52,817 nucleotides of DNA, from assembly GCA_011947345.1 (NCBI GenBank), contig JAAVTG010001018.1, positions 1 to 52,817 of the forward strand, given 5' to 3'. Position 1 is the first letter of the stretch; each line of letters starts with the position of its first letter. The position numbers were made by a program, and so were the translations under genes. A model generated the notes under the pieces. The model saw only the letters and a list, made by a program, of their open reading frames with translations, was not told the origin of the DNA and did no database searches. Of this stretch, positions 10,085 to 21,173 are shown one piece after another. This DNA is from Phytophthora quininea. Taxonomy: Eukaryota > Oomycota > Peronosporomycetes > Peronosporales > Peronosporaceae.

Positions 10085-13000
10085 ATGTCAGGATTTCGAT
10101 AGCGCTGGGTCGAACTCCTAAAAGAAGGATGGACGTCCAAGAAGGCGACTGGTCTGGAACTAGAGCACACATACGTGCGTCCAGGCAAATCCAAGAAAGA
10201 CAAGCGCGGCGCGGACTTCTTCGTTGGACCGGAGGAGATGATGGTGCATTTGGACGCCCTTGCAAATGGTATGTTCACGCTAGGGCAAGATCGCCTGGTT
10301 TCTAATCATTTGTGTTGATGTAGCTGACTTCGAGCGAGAGGAGGCAGAAGCGAGGGCCCTGCAGAGCTCTAAGCAGCGGCGGCAGACGGATGAGACGACA
10401 GGAAATCAGACTGATCTATAAGCGTGTTCGATACAGGCAAAGGGCTGATTAATATAATGTATCGTGTCAGGAGTAGATACAGCAAGTACCAACTCAACAA
10501 CAGACCTGAATGCAGCGCCTCCACGTGCACAGGCGTCAAACTGACCCAAACAGCGAGGTAAAGCTTCTGATTTCTGCTGTCATGTCCGATAAAGTCTAAG
10601 GTTGTTTTATATATATTGTACATGTTTAGGTGTTAGTTCGACACAAGCTTCAATATATATACAACCACCGGAGCGTTTGACGTATACAGCTTCTTGGAGC
10701 AATTGATTGCTGTAGGCATGGCCGTAACAGGGGTTCATGCATTGTTGTAGGTGACGAAAGTGCTCCCGAAGAACAGCACAACTTCAGCAAAGAGTTTGCT
10801 GCTACTGCTGCTTCGGACAGTGAGATTGAGGCTCCTGAACAAATTTGCTTAACATTTCCTCATATTGCGTCGGACAATGACAGCGTGGGCGATCAGCTTT
10901 GCCCAATATCGCCGCACATTGTGGACTCGGCAGACTGCAATGAATCGGAATATGGGACTGCAGATGTATGTACAAGCGACCAGGTCGTCGACAATTCAGA
11001 CACGTCGGGAAAGATATCATGTACTGTACTTGATAACAATACCAGATATCATATGCTAACATGTATCCTGTACTTATGATGTAGATATCAACATTACGAA
11101 GGATGACAGTTCTGACGACTATGTGGCGCTGGATTCGGAAGGAGATAATGACGATGGCTGTGCTGATAGCGATAAAGACACTGACATCGCGGGTCCGGGG
11201 ATGCTGGAGGACGAGATTGATGTCGCTCCACCGGACGTATAGTTCGATGAGAGCCTTCTTGCTGTCATGGGAGGGATTGGGGGCATCACGGTGGATAGAT
11301 TTAGCCGCCAAGCAAGCACTGAGGTTCTGAAAGCAAAGGCAGATTCTAGTTGGACGGAATCATGTAATCATGTAATCGAGAGCAGTATCCATATATGGAG
11401 GGTCGTTATGGGGCACGCCCTCGAGGCGATTTGTTGCGTGGTTACCCTGGCCTATTTACTGGTAATTATGGGCCGACCGCGGAAGCTATTGCTGCAGCAT
11501 TGACGCCAGCCTGTGCGCTGTTTTTCTTCATGGATCCTCATCTTTGGGAAGACATTGCAGAGGCCAGCGGCGCTAACTTTCTGGAGAAGCTTTAAGAACG
11601 TGTGGAAGGTCAGTACTCTCGCCAGGTCGCTCGTCAGCGAAAGATGCCATCACACCGCCGTCAAACGAAGGGAGAAATTAGGCAAAGTCTTACTGAATTG
11701 CCTACCATTACCGGTAGAGACGTGTGTGTCGTCGTAGGCTTGCTGGTGTCTCGCGCCATAGCGCCGAACAAGGAAAACTCTCTCATCATTGGAAGACCAC
11801 CGACGAGGGGATAACCCTCGGGGCTGCTTCGGCCGCTTCATGGCGCGTGACAGGGTCAAGTACATCACCCGCGATCTGCACCTTAGCAGCAACTCTGACC
11901 CCCAAGCTGCTATCGACAGAGCATGGAAGCTCCGCCCCGTTGTGGATGTGCTACAGAAGACATTCCGTGCCGGCTACATGCCCCCACCTATCATGTTGTT
12001 TGACGAAGCCATTTTACCCTCAAAATCTTTCTCAACCGAATACGAGTGTACATCAAGGACAAGCCGCACAAATACGGCACCAAACTGCTTATGTTTTGCT
12101 GCCCCCAGACAGCGTACTGTATTCGGTACGTGAATTAGCGAGTCTTCGGGATCGCTAATTTTTATAATTACCAAGTCTGTTATCGTGTCTAATACCTCTG
12201 TTGATATTTTGAAATCGTGTATGATACAGCTTTGAAGTTTATTTGGGTAAAGCTCAAACCGTGAATGGCGTGGCTGCACGGGATGAAAAAACGGACCCGT
12301 TGCTGTTGTCCGCAATTTGAAAGCTGCGTTCGGAGAAGTTCCCTTCACAGAGAAGAGGCTCATCATGTTCGACCGAATTTATACGTCTGTGCCCCCTTGC
12401 CATGCAATCTGACGATGGGCTTCTACATCATCGGCACGGTGATGGCATCACGAAACGGGTTGAGTTCCGGCATCGTCTGCAAGAAGACCAAAGGAAAGCG
12501 ACAGCCAAAGCAATCGTCGCGACCAGGAAGTATTGACCGGAGAACGTTTTTGTTCGCTGATCCAGCGTTAGAGTCAAACATGAGAGTCCTGAAGTGGTAG
12601 AATAATCGTCCCGTTTACCTGTTTTCAACGGGAAGAAGTGTGGAGTGGGACCGCATCATTCGGCGTGCTAGGAGCGGCCAGCATGAAGAAGTCACTTGCC
12701 CAAAAGTGGTGGATGACTACCAGACATATATGGGAGGTGTCGATGTCCATGGTAATCTCCGCCTTCAGCGGTAAGTTTTGGTGGTGTTACATGGCACTGA
12801 GAACGAGTCAGTACCAATGATCGCGCTAGACAAACTCATCTTCTAGAGAACGCCGTAAAGTATTCAATTCACTTTCATCTTTCCTACTGACAAGTTTGTT
12901 ATCGTGTATGATACAAGATGTGACAATATCTAATCCTGTATTGTGCGCGTTATGAATAGATACTCACTGCAGCAATCCGTGCGGTTCAAAAATACTACAA

Positions 13001-13548
13001 GAGCCTATTCTTGAGCTTGGTTGATCTAGCCATTGTCAACTCCTTCATCGTGCTCAACAGAGCACGTATTGCTGCAAACAGGGCCAAAGTATCCCGCCTT
13101 GCTTTTCTGAAGCAGTTATACTTGGAGCTGCGTCAGCTGAGCAATTCGGATTGGGAAGATCTGCTGCGCACACGCGGTCAAAACCTGACACCGTCCAAGC
13201 AACGTTCCAGATACCCAGCAACACACATGCCCATCAAGACAGCGGCCAAGCGTCAGGGAAATACTGTCGGTAGCGCAAAAGCACGTCAGTGCGCATGCAA
13301 GGTGTGCTGCTTGCTCAAGGACATAGTACGGGCAGTGATACGGTGTACTAGTGCAGCGCCTGCGAATTCAAAACCGCCGGTAAGAACACTAGCGATACCA
13401 AGACATCTCCTGTCTACCTGTGCAATAAGGTGAAGTATTCGTACGACGGACAAGCCTGCACCTGTTTCGAGATCTGGCACAGGTGTTGGAGGAATGGGAC
13501 CCTGAAGCCAAGTCGTGGGAAGAGAAAATTGTGAGTGCGGGGAACCGA
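10085..13548 (+). pseudogene. PiggyBac-like transposase pseudogene
   Basis: Recognised from order and motifs of the DDE_Tnp_1_7 family. The N-terminal WVELLKEGWTSKKATG / HTYVRPGKSKKD block is at 10109-10268, followed by an intron at 10269-10323. Further on are GPTAEAIAAAL..ALFFFMDPHLW (about 11470-11560), GRFMARDRVKYITRDLHLS (about 11829), PPPIMLFDEAILPSKS (about 11980-12035), an intron 12126-12231 joining YCIR to FEVYLGK, YQTYMGGVDVHGNLRLQR (about 12718-12770), another intron, and KSLFLSLVDLAIVN (about 13000). The family's C-terminal Cys-rich finger (CKVC...CSAC...YLCNK) is at about 13299-13430. It is broken by in-frame stops (for example TAG near 10100 and 13349) and single-base shifts, including one in the A5 run at 12988-12992. 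Once cut-and-paste at TTAA; now inactive. Confidence 0.85.
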
Positions 13549-13553
13549 GGATG

Positions 13554-13798
13554 TGTGAAGTGACACAGCTCACACGTCACATGCCCTAAAGTAGCGGAAG
13601 TATCCCAATGACTCTGTAAAAACTTCTCGTATTTACTCTTAATCTGGCTGATCTAAATGACTGGCTGTCGCTCTACAGGGCAACAGCCAGCTTCCTAACC
13701 TCTCATCAATACACTTTTCTACTTGCCTTCATCAGCCTACTTGTCTACAGCTCCCCAGTCTTCCCGGTCCTGCACCAAGCGCCACTGATGCCACGACA
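13554..13798 (+). repeat. Copia 5' LTR
   Basis: 245 bp, begins TGTGAAGTGA, ends CCACGACA. It appears identical base for base to 20012-20256 and is preceded by the target duplication GGATG. The sequence right after it (GGTTATGAGC) is the candidate primer binding site; I cannot match it to a specific tRNA with confidence. Confidence 0.95.
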
Positions 13799-13802
13799 GG
13801 TT

Positions 13803-14820
13803 ATGAGCTCCACGTTGGGCAGAGCCAACGACTTTCCAAGGCTGAACGGGTCCAACTTCCCCGTGTGGAACGCCCGCATCCGAGCTGCTCTCGACGGCCG
13901 CGGCCTCCTCGGCTTCATCGACCAAGAAGACTACGACGGCGACTCCGAGCCTTCACCTGACTCTTCGGACGACGAAGCCCTCGATGCAAGCCCGCCCAAG
14001 GTCCCCGGCCGCCCTCGCCCACGCCGTCTGAAGAACTGCTCTCCGACACGGGCACTCTGCCTCGGGGCAGTGAGGAGGATGCCGACTCGCTCGACGCCGC
14101 CGCCCACCCCAAGGCTCCTGCTTCGTCGTCGGAAGCTGCCTCGGACTCGTCCTCCGGCAACTCCTCCGAGGCGCTGCCTACGGACGGCAAGGTGGCCCCA
14201 CCGAAGGCCCAGGCCAAGCCCCTCCCATCAAGTCCTTCGCTGACACGAAGCGGGACAAGGAAAGACGCCGAGCCATGCTCCGCGCACAGGCCAAAAAGTC
14301 TCGAGCTAAGCACCGAGCGGCCAAGAAGCGTGCTGCTCGCAAGCCGAGCTCGCACCAAAGACGCCGTATGGAGCGCAAAACTAGATCGTTCCTGATCGAT
14401 ACGATTGATGACGCCCACGTGCTCCTCGTCGAGGGATGTACGTCCGCGTTCGCCATCTACCAGAAGCTGCGTGACCGCTACGAAGGTTCCACCGCTCACG
14501 GAGACCCCTACTACATCAATCACTATCTGATGACGATCAAGTACGAGAAGGGCACCGACCTCATGGGCTTCTTCCTCGAGTTCGAGCGTGCGCTCAAGGG
14601 TGCGGCTGAGGCGACTGGTATCGTGATGACTGACGAGCAAAAGTCCCTCTACCTCTACCATCCCATGCCCAGCTCCTGGAAACCGGACCTTGCCATCTGG
14701 AAGGGTAGCAAGAAGTTCATCCCGTACACCGACCTCAAGGCCAACATTGAACGCAAGGTGCTGGACGACTACGCCAAGCGCAAGTACGTTATTGCAAAGG
14801 GAGTCCTGAGTCCACCCTGA
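13803..14820 (+). pseudogene. Copia gag region (frame-broken)
   Basis: The first ATG after the LTR is at 13803. The N-terminus (NDFPRLNGSNFPVWNARIRAAL) is the classic copia gag opening. The frame changes before 14275; the downstream part holds the UBN2 gag core (VLLVEGCTSAFAIYQKLRDR, then ...YINHYLMTIKYEKG.DLMGFFLEF). An acidic/Ser-rich linker separates the two. It forms the retrotransposon particle. An in-frame ATG at 13788 lies inside the LTR and is not favoured. Confidence 0.8.
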
Positions 14821-14858
14821 CCGGTAGCGAAACTGCGCTGAAAGCGATTCCGACCCCT

Positions 14859-17800
14859 GTGGCACCGCGACAAGAATCGACTCGTCAACCAGTCACCTGC
14901 TCCTACTGTCAGCGTGCCAATCACGTCATCCGCGACTGTCGTGTGCTGCAGAAACATCTGCGAACGGGAACGGTGAAGGACGGCACGGTTCTACCTGCCA
15001 ACTTTTCCATCATTGAACGCAAACCGCGTGACGACGGCCACAACTTCCCGGCGAAGCACCCTCGTCAGAATCGCCAAGATGACCGCCAACGCCCAGGACC
15101 ATCTCGCCCGGACAATGGCTACAAGGCCCCTGACATCTATGATCGCTTCGGCAACCCGGTGAGTTACCACGACCTCCAGCGCCAACTCAACTTTCGTGGT
15201 CGCGAGGCTGGTCTGATTGTCTTCACTACGATGGTGTCTCCTGCGATCGGTCTCTCTGCGACCACCACCCCGCCTCTTGACCCCATCTGGACTGTGGACT
15301 CTGGTTGTACGCGTCACGCTGCCTACCAAGAATCGTGGTTCAAGGAGATCCGCCCCTACGCCGGCTCCATCATGGTTGGTGGCAAGCAGCAACTGCCCAT
15401 CTGCGGGATTGGCGACGTGGTCCTCCACGTGTCCGACACCAGTGGGGTGCACCGTGAACTTGAGCTTCACGATGTGCTCTACATCCCTGAGATGCAGTTC
15501 AACCTACTGTCCATTGCTCAGCTACTGAAGGTCGGTATTCGCGTCGTGTTCAACTCGCTACGCAAGTGCACGTTCTTCGTGGGAAAAGGTTTCAAGATGC
15601 ATGTCCATCTGTCTCCTGACATGGATCTATTCCAAGTCGAGGCTCAAGCGCCACCACCGATGCCATCCAAGGCACTCATGGCTGCGCCAACTGCGGACGA
15701 CAATCCCGCTCAGGCCCTAGTGGCCCAACCAGGTATGGACCCTACTGTTTTGCTATGGCACAAAAGACTTGGTCACCCTAACTTCCGCCTCTTGCAGACA
15801 ATGTCTAAAGACCAAGCGGCTCCAGAGCTAGCGTTCTCTCAGGCATCTGGCATCCAGAAGTACTTTTGTCCATCATGCATTTTTGCTAAAGCACATCGTG
15901 CTCCATTTAATAGCCATGTCGAGCGTGCCAAGGCACCTCTTGAAAAGGTTCATTCTGATATCAATGGTCCTCTACCTCATCCTAGTCTTAGCGGGGCTCA
16001 CTACTTCATCACTTTCATTGACGACTACTCTCTATTCATGCACCTCTATGTCGTGCACAACAAGTCTGATCTCTATGAGTGCTATGAAAGATTTCGCAAG
16101 GCAGCCAAAAACCGCTTCAATACTGAAGTCGGTACACTAGAGGCTCAGCTGAATCAATATGACCCCGAGATTTCTCGGCTTCAGAGCGACAATGGTAAAG
16201 AGTACGAAAAGCTTGGCAGACTTATCTTCGATAAGTATGGCACCCATGCTCAGTTCACCTACGCCTATACACCACAGCAGAATGGAGTTGCCGAACGCCG
16301 GATGCGCACTATTCTTGAGCGCGTCCGAGCTCTACTCATTGACGGCGATCTACCACGTCAGTTGTGGGGGGTGCTGCCAGTATGTCACTCACCTGATAGA
16401 TGTGACGCCTAGCAGCGTGTTGCCACCCGGGGTCACGCCTTACGAACTCTGGTATCGCCGAAAGCCCTCCCTGCAGTATGTAAAGGTGTTTGGCTGTTCA
16501 GCGTTTGCCCTAACACCAGAAGCGCATCGCAACAAACTTGAGTCTCGTGCCAAACTCTGCATGTTTCTCGGCTTGCCTCAAAACAAAAAGGCTACCGACT
16601 CCTCAGTACAACGGAGAACAGAATTATTTACATCCGCGATGTCGCTTTCAAAGAAAACACGTTTCCTACCCTGACATTCCTTGAGCGTGCCACCCTGACC
16701 CTCTTAACAGTTCCCTACCTGTTCAACAAGAACTCCTACCACCTCTTAGTGTCCTACTCAAACGCAACCAAGCCTCTTTAGTGGCCGCGTCCGAAGATAC
16801 CGTTCTTCCTACACAAAAGCGCTCCAAAATGGAGTACCCATCTACGTACTCAAAAGCTTTACTACTCAACGAGCCTACCGATCTAGAGGAGAAACAGGTT
16901 ACTCATGACACGGTCATCACACTCTTAGCAGCTCGCTACGACCCCGAACCCAACACTTACAAAGCAGCCATGCGCTCTCATCACGCATCTGACTGGCATG
17001 CTGCGGCTCTCTCCGAGTATAACTCGCTAATGGAGAACCGCACCTGGTCCCTGGTTCCTCGCCCTCGCAACCGTAAGGTACTCCAGTGTCGATGGGTTTT
17101 CGTTCGTAAGCGCGATGAAACTGGGAGCGTCGTTCGTTTTAAAGCACGCTTAGTCATCAAAGGATTCCAGCAGAAACACGGTGTAGACTACACAGAGATC
17201 TTCTCTCCGGTTGTGCGTATGGAAGTCCTACGGCTACTGCTTACCCTAGCGGCTATCCTCGACTACGAGATTGAGCAGATGGACGTAAAGACTGCCTTTC
17301 TCAACGGTGATCTGGAGGTCGAGATCTTCATGGAGCAGCCCGAAGGTTTTCAATCCAAAGACCACCCGGACCTTGTCTGTAAACTTGGTAAGAGCCTCTA
17401 CGGCCTCAAGCAGGCTCCCAGAGTCTGGTATCACACCTTGCTACCTACCTTGAAGAACTCGGCTTCAGTCGCCTAGTCAAGGATCGTTGTGTGTTTTATA
17501 AAATGATTTTCAACGCACCTTGTTACATCTCGGTTTACGTTGATGACCTATTGATCATCTCGCCGTCCAAGCAAGTTATCGCTACAGTCAAATCGGCCTT
17601 GAACTCTAAGTTCCACATGACCGATTTAGGGGAGTATCCTACCTACTTGGTTGGACCATCGAGAGGAACAGAGCCACTCGCTCTATCTTTATCCACCAGA
17701 CTAGCTACGCTACTAAGGTTCTGGACCGGTTCTCAATGCTAGACTGCCACCCCAAAAGCGTGCCTATCGCTCAGAAACTGAGTGCCACTGATTGCCCTGA

Positions 17801-18529
17801 CAATGAAGCCGACAAGGCTGAAATGGCTGCCAAACCGTACCGTGAAGCTGTTGGAAGTTTCATGTACCTTATGACAGGCACTAGACCCGATCTCGCCTAC
17901 TTCATTCGAGAGGTGAGTCAGTACCTAGCTAACCCAGGCAAGCCTCACTGGCGAGCGGTCAGACACGGACTACACTATCTTAGCGGTACACGCAATTATG
18001 GCATTACTCTAGGAGGAGCCAAAACTTAGAGCTTCTACAGTCAGATGAATACCTCATGGCCTTTACAGACTCGGACTACGCCCAGTGCACTGACACTCGC
18101 AGATGCATTAGTGGATACATCACCATGTTCTGCAATAGTCCCATCAGTTGGGTGTCGCGTAGACATCATACAGTCGTTCTCTCAACGACTGAAGCAGAGT
18201 ACATTGCCCTTTGCTACTGCATGCAAGAGCTGATCTACATCAAACTGCTGCTAAGAGAAATTGGCTATGAAAGCACGAAACCAACACTAATCCTAGAAGA
18301 CAACCAAAGTTGGATCAAAATATGCAACAACCCCGAGTTGCATGGACGCAGTAAGCACATCGACATCAAATACTTCTTCGTTCAGGAAAAAGTATCTCGA
18401 AAGGAGTTCACCATCATGTACTGCAATACAAGTGAAATGTGCGCTGACATCTTCACTAAAGCACTAGCCAAACCATTATTTCAGAAGATGAGAGATATAC
18501 TGAGAGTTACCAAACATAAGACTCAATAA
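14859..18529 (+). pseudogene. Copia pol (protease, integrase, RT, RNase H), frame-broken
   Basis: Domains in order: CCHC zinc knuckle (CSYCQRANHVIRDC, 14898-14939); retropepsin DSGC (D at 15297); integrase HHCC (LWHKRLGHPN...CPSC, about 15757-15888); integrase core with D 15957, D 16188 and E 16293; reverse transcriptase from about 16960 with the YVDD box at 17536-17547; RNase H (DSDYAQC, STTEAEY, ...EDNQSW) at 18056-18529. The reading frame changes near 16380, 16600-16780, 17440, 17630 and 18030. At about 17440 one extra C in a CC pair would keep the frame. No conserved catalytic residue is missing, so the element may be functional if the shifts are sequence errors. Confidence 0.9.
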
Positions 18530-18609
18530 GACAACAAATTGCTAGGAAAAGAGCTTATTGTCCAAAGATTAAAACCCGCTGAAATCCTCTTTAGACATCG
18601 CGGAGATAC

Positions 18610-19626
18610 TTAAGGTCGTGGACCAAACACGCGGAACGGTCGCACAAACGGGTAGTAATAGATCCAGGTGTGGTTTTCCACTGGACCCTCGTGATCGTTG
18701 CCCATGGCATCCGTGTCAATGATAGAGCGCGTCTCACCGTTGTCCGCAACCCGCAACACCACACAATGGCCAAAGAAGTTCTTGTTGTACGCGCCAACCA
18801 AGTACAAACCATTCTCCAACTTCAGCTCCAGAAGGACACGGTAACCACGATGACCACCCTGGATATGGTTCTTCTTCAACTGGTTTATGATCAAATCACA
18901 ATGCGCAGCAACCAGTTTTGGTAGTAGCCCTGAAAACTGCTTCCAGGTACACCCACGCGTCAAATCAACTCCACGCTTTGCATTGTCCGCGATGTACCTC
19001 TGGACAACAGCATCTGGGATCAAGTTGGGTCGCCCAATAGCACGAGCAGCTATGTCCAAAGCACGAAATATGCACGCATAGTCGTCTCCAGCTGCAATCA
19101 GGGCCTTGCCAAACTCGTCATCCGTCTTGCAGAACTCACGGAAATGCTGCATCCCGCTCGCCTTAAATCGAATCGCCAAGCGCACTTCCTGAGCGTGGGT
19201 CTCGGCCATGCGATCCATGGGCTCCCAAGTTCGGTAGCGACGCGCACCCGGGGTTGGACGCCAATCCCACAGTACATTCACTTGATACTCTCCAGAGTTC
19301 TCGCTGAGGCGAACGTCATCAATCTGCCAAACCTCCCAGAGCAACTCCGGATTCGGGTCCCAAGTCGGCTGCTGGACGAAAGCATCCTCGTCGTCCGAGT
19401 CGCTACTGTAGGGATCAAGCTCCATGCCAGAGTCTCCATCACTTGGAAGATCATCACTATCGAAATCGTCGTCCACATAGTCGTCACTGCACGACGACGA
19501 GTCGCTCTCGTCCTCGGCAGAAGACAGGACGTCATCTTCTTCCATCGAAGGCACCGACATGGCACGATTTTCCGTTGCAAGAGGCTGCACCAAAGTGCGT
19601 TGCTGAGCGACATCTGCTGGCGACAT
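18610..19626 (-). CDS. Antisense accessory gene of copia: chromodomain plus cysteine-protease-like protein
   Basis: An uninterrupted 338-residue frame on the strand opposite gag-pol, between RNase H (ends 18529) and the 3' LTR. Residues 28-82 are Asp/Ser-rich and acidic. Residues about 96-140 look like a chromodomain: EVWQIDDVRL, GEYQVNVLW and RYRTWEPMD correspond to the 'VE.I...R', 'YlVkW' and 'TWEP' elements, with aromatic cage candidates W97/W100, W120 and W134. Residues 178-310 resemble a papain-like/OTU-type cysteine peptidase: C185 in YACIFRALD, H287 in GHCVVLRV and D304/D306 in IIDTDA are a candidate Cys-His-Asp triad. The family assignment is by pattern only. It is intact while the element's pol is broken. 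Likely nuclear (inference). The alternative is an inactive protease fold used for binding. Confidence 0.7.
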   Translation of the reverse strand: MSPADVAQQRTLVQPLATENRAMSVPSMEEDDVLSSAEDESDSSSCSDDYVDDDFDSDDLPSDGDSGMELDPYSSDSDDEDAFVQQPTWDPNPELLWEVWQIDDVRLSENSGEYQVNVLWDWRPTPGARRYRTWEPMDRMAETHAQEVRLAIRFKASGMQHFREFCKTDDEFGKALIAAGDDYACIFRALDIAARAIGRPNLIPDAVVQRYIADNAKRGVDLTRGCTWKQFSGLLPKLVAAHCDLIINQLKKNHIQGGHRGYRVLLELKLENGLYLVGAYNKNFFGHCVVLRVADNGETRSIIDTDAMGNDHEGPVENHTWIYYYPFVRPFRVFGPRP

Positions 19627-19782
19627 CGGACTGTCCAGATCTCTTCTAAAAGCTACTAGAAAAATGTCGAATCTTAATCTAAACTCGAGTTGTCGTGCCT
19701 ATACTTAAAAGTAAAAAGGCACGAACGGCTACCTCGATTTAAATTCTGGAAACGATAAAGTTTGATACTGGCGAGATATATA

Positions 19783-19962
19783 CAGAGCTACCTCCCAGTA
19801 TGACCCAGGGCTTCTCCAGCGGGATTTGTGCAAGTATAAAGTGCAGAGGGCGAGGCTCATGACGTGGGGTGTATTGGTTTAGTTAATCAAAGCCGATACA
19901 GATAGGAACGGATTTGACAGGGTATGCCAGAATGCCCTGGGTCATACTGGGAGGTAGCTCTG
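19783..19962. repeat. Perfect 29-bp inverted repeat inside the copia element
   Basis: The arms 19783-19811 (begins CAGAGCTACCTCCCAGTATG) and 19934-19962 are exact reverse complements, separated by 122 bp. It lies just upstream of the antisense gene and before the 3' LTR. There is no clear target duplication, so it may be a small MITE or a structural/regulatory feature of the element. Confidence 0.9.
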
Positions 19963-20011
19963 AAACTGACTATCCCTCACGGACATGTGTCAGGTTTTCG
20001 CTGTAGGGGAG

Positions 20012-20256
20012 TGTGAAGTGACACAGCTCACACGTCACATGCCCTAAAGTAGCGGAAGTATCCCAATGACTCTGTAAAAACTTCTCGTATTTACTCTTAA
20101 TCTGGCTGATCTAAATGACTGGCTGTCGCTCTACAGGGCAACAGCCAGCTTCCTAACCTCTCATCAATACACTTTTCTACTTGCCTTCATCAGCCTACTT
20201 GTCTACAGCTCCCCAGTCTTCCCGGTCCTGCACCAAGCGCCACTGATGCCACGACA
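20012..20256 (+). repeat. Copia 3' LTR
   Basis: 245 bp, appears identical to the 5' LTR. Preceded by a polypurine stretch (AGGGGAG, 20005-20011) and followed by the target duplication GGATG. Confidence 0.95.
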
Positions 20257-20261
20257 GGATG

Positions 20262-21173
20262 GCGAGGAGGGAGCGACAGATGACGAAGCGACGCCTCGGT
20301 GACAACGCCCTCGATTGGATGCACCAACCGGCAATCCGTGATTGGAAGGCAACCACTCACCCGTTGATTGCAAGACGATTCGATAGTTTGACTTGGTTTT
20401 AGTATGGTATTGATCGGTTGATCTGTCTCTCTAAATATCGACAAAAATATTAATGTCTCTTTCACTAGCTAGGACTGGTCTCTATTTCACTCCGACTTTC
20501 TTTGTCCAGCGCTGACACGATAAGCTGCCTTGTCGTGTCTTTCCTCCAGCTTTTCGGACTCGATAAGCTTGTCAAGACACGATAACGCTGGCGACTATAT
20601 CGAGGAGTGGGAGTTCGCATGAGCTTTGTGCCACATGTTAAGTTTATCTTGGTTTTAATAAGAAAATCCTTACCCTTTGGGATAGAATAATTGGGCGAAA
20701 AGTTTGCTCCCCGCTCGCGAAGGGTTAGGGGAGGAAGAGGGGTTCTTTGGATCACGCTGAGCGAGCACAGCGAGTCGCCTTTAGGTTTAGGTCAGGCGAT
20801 AGTTTAGTTCGAGCGAAGCGAGATCAACCACGCGAACATCGCCTGCGGTTTAAGCTCCGTGTGCAGAGCGCACGGGCTTAAACCTTGGGCAGTTAGCGTC
20901 GGAGCATCGCCTGTGGTTTTTCGCGGGCTTAAACACTGGAGTATATATGTTAGCTACTGGTATTATCAATGAATTGTCTTGATGTAAGATGCTTCATGTG
21001 TGCTGCTTCACGGATAACCATGTTCAGCTCGTGGGATCTCGTCCGACCGACCTTTTGGTACCCCATGTCGTCACTAAAACATTCCATGATGGAGCATGAT
21101 CACATGGGCGACCTCGTGACGTGCTCGACCTTCCCGTTCGACGTTCGCAGCGAGATGCTGATGGCTCTTAGCG
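20262..21173. other. Non-coding stretch with short internal repeats
   Basis: Holds the probable 3' end of the piggyBac element: GACACGATAAG-type motifs at about 20513-20582, in both orientations. At 20760-20945 are GC-rich short repeats: CATCGCCTG(C/T)GGTTT occurs twice about 66 bp apart, each followed by a GGGCTTAAAC copy, and CAGGCGAT occurs in inverse orientation at about 20793. No gene seen. Confidence 0.5.

Larger units (their letters stand above)
13554..20256 (+). mobile_element. Ty1/copia LTR retrotransposon with antisense accessory gene
   Basis: A 6703-bp element with 245-bp LTRs (TGTGAAG...CACGACA) that I read as identical. A 5-bp target duplication GGATG lies at 13549-13553 and 20257-20261. 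It encodes gag (UBN2 type), CCHC knuckle, DSG protease, integrase, reverse transcriptase and RNase H in copia order (integrase before RT). An extra gene lies on the opposite strand between RNase H and the 3' LTR. A purine run (AGGGGAG) at 20005-20011 precedes the 3' LTR. The element sits near the C-terminal end of the piggyBac gene. Identical LTRs imply a recent insertion, yet pol carries at least six frame breaks. Confidence 0.95.
9780..20600 (+). mobile_element. Decayed piggyBac-type transposon, split by copia insertion
   Basis: Approximate bounds only. The transposase remnant occupies 10085-13540, and sequence continuous with its 3' end resumes at 20257-20261 after the copia element. A recurring motif (GACACGATAA or its complement) is concentrated near 9784-9825 and 20513-20582 and also lies in the introns, suggesting subterminal repeats at both ends. 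I could not find matched TTAA-flanked terminal inverted repeats, so the ends are inferred. Confidence 0.45.

Noticed and set aside
13788..13800. ATG inside the copia 5' LTR as gag start
   Set aside because: It lies at the LTR end before the primer binding site; ATG 13803 is the first fully internal start.
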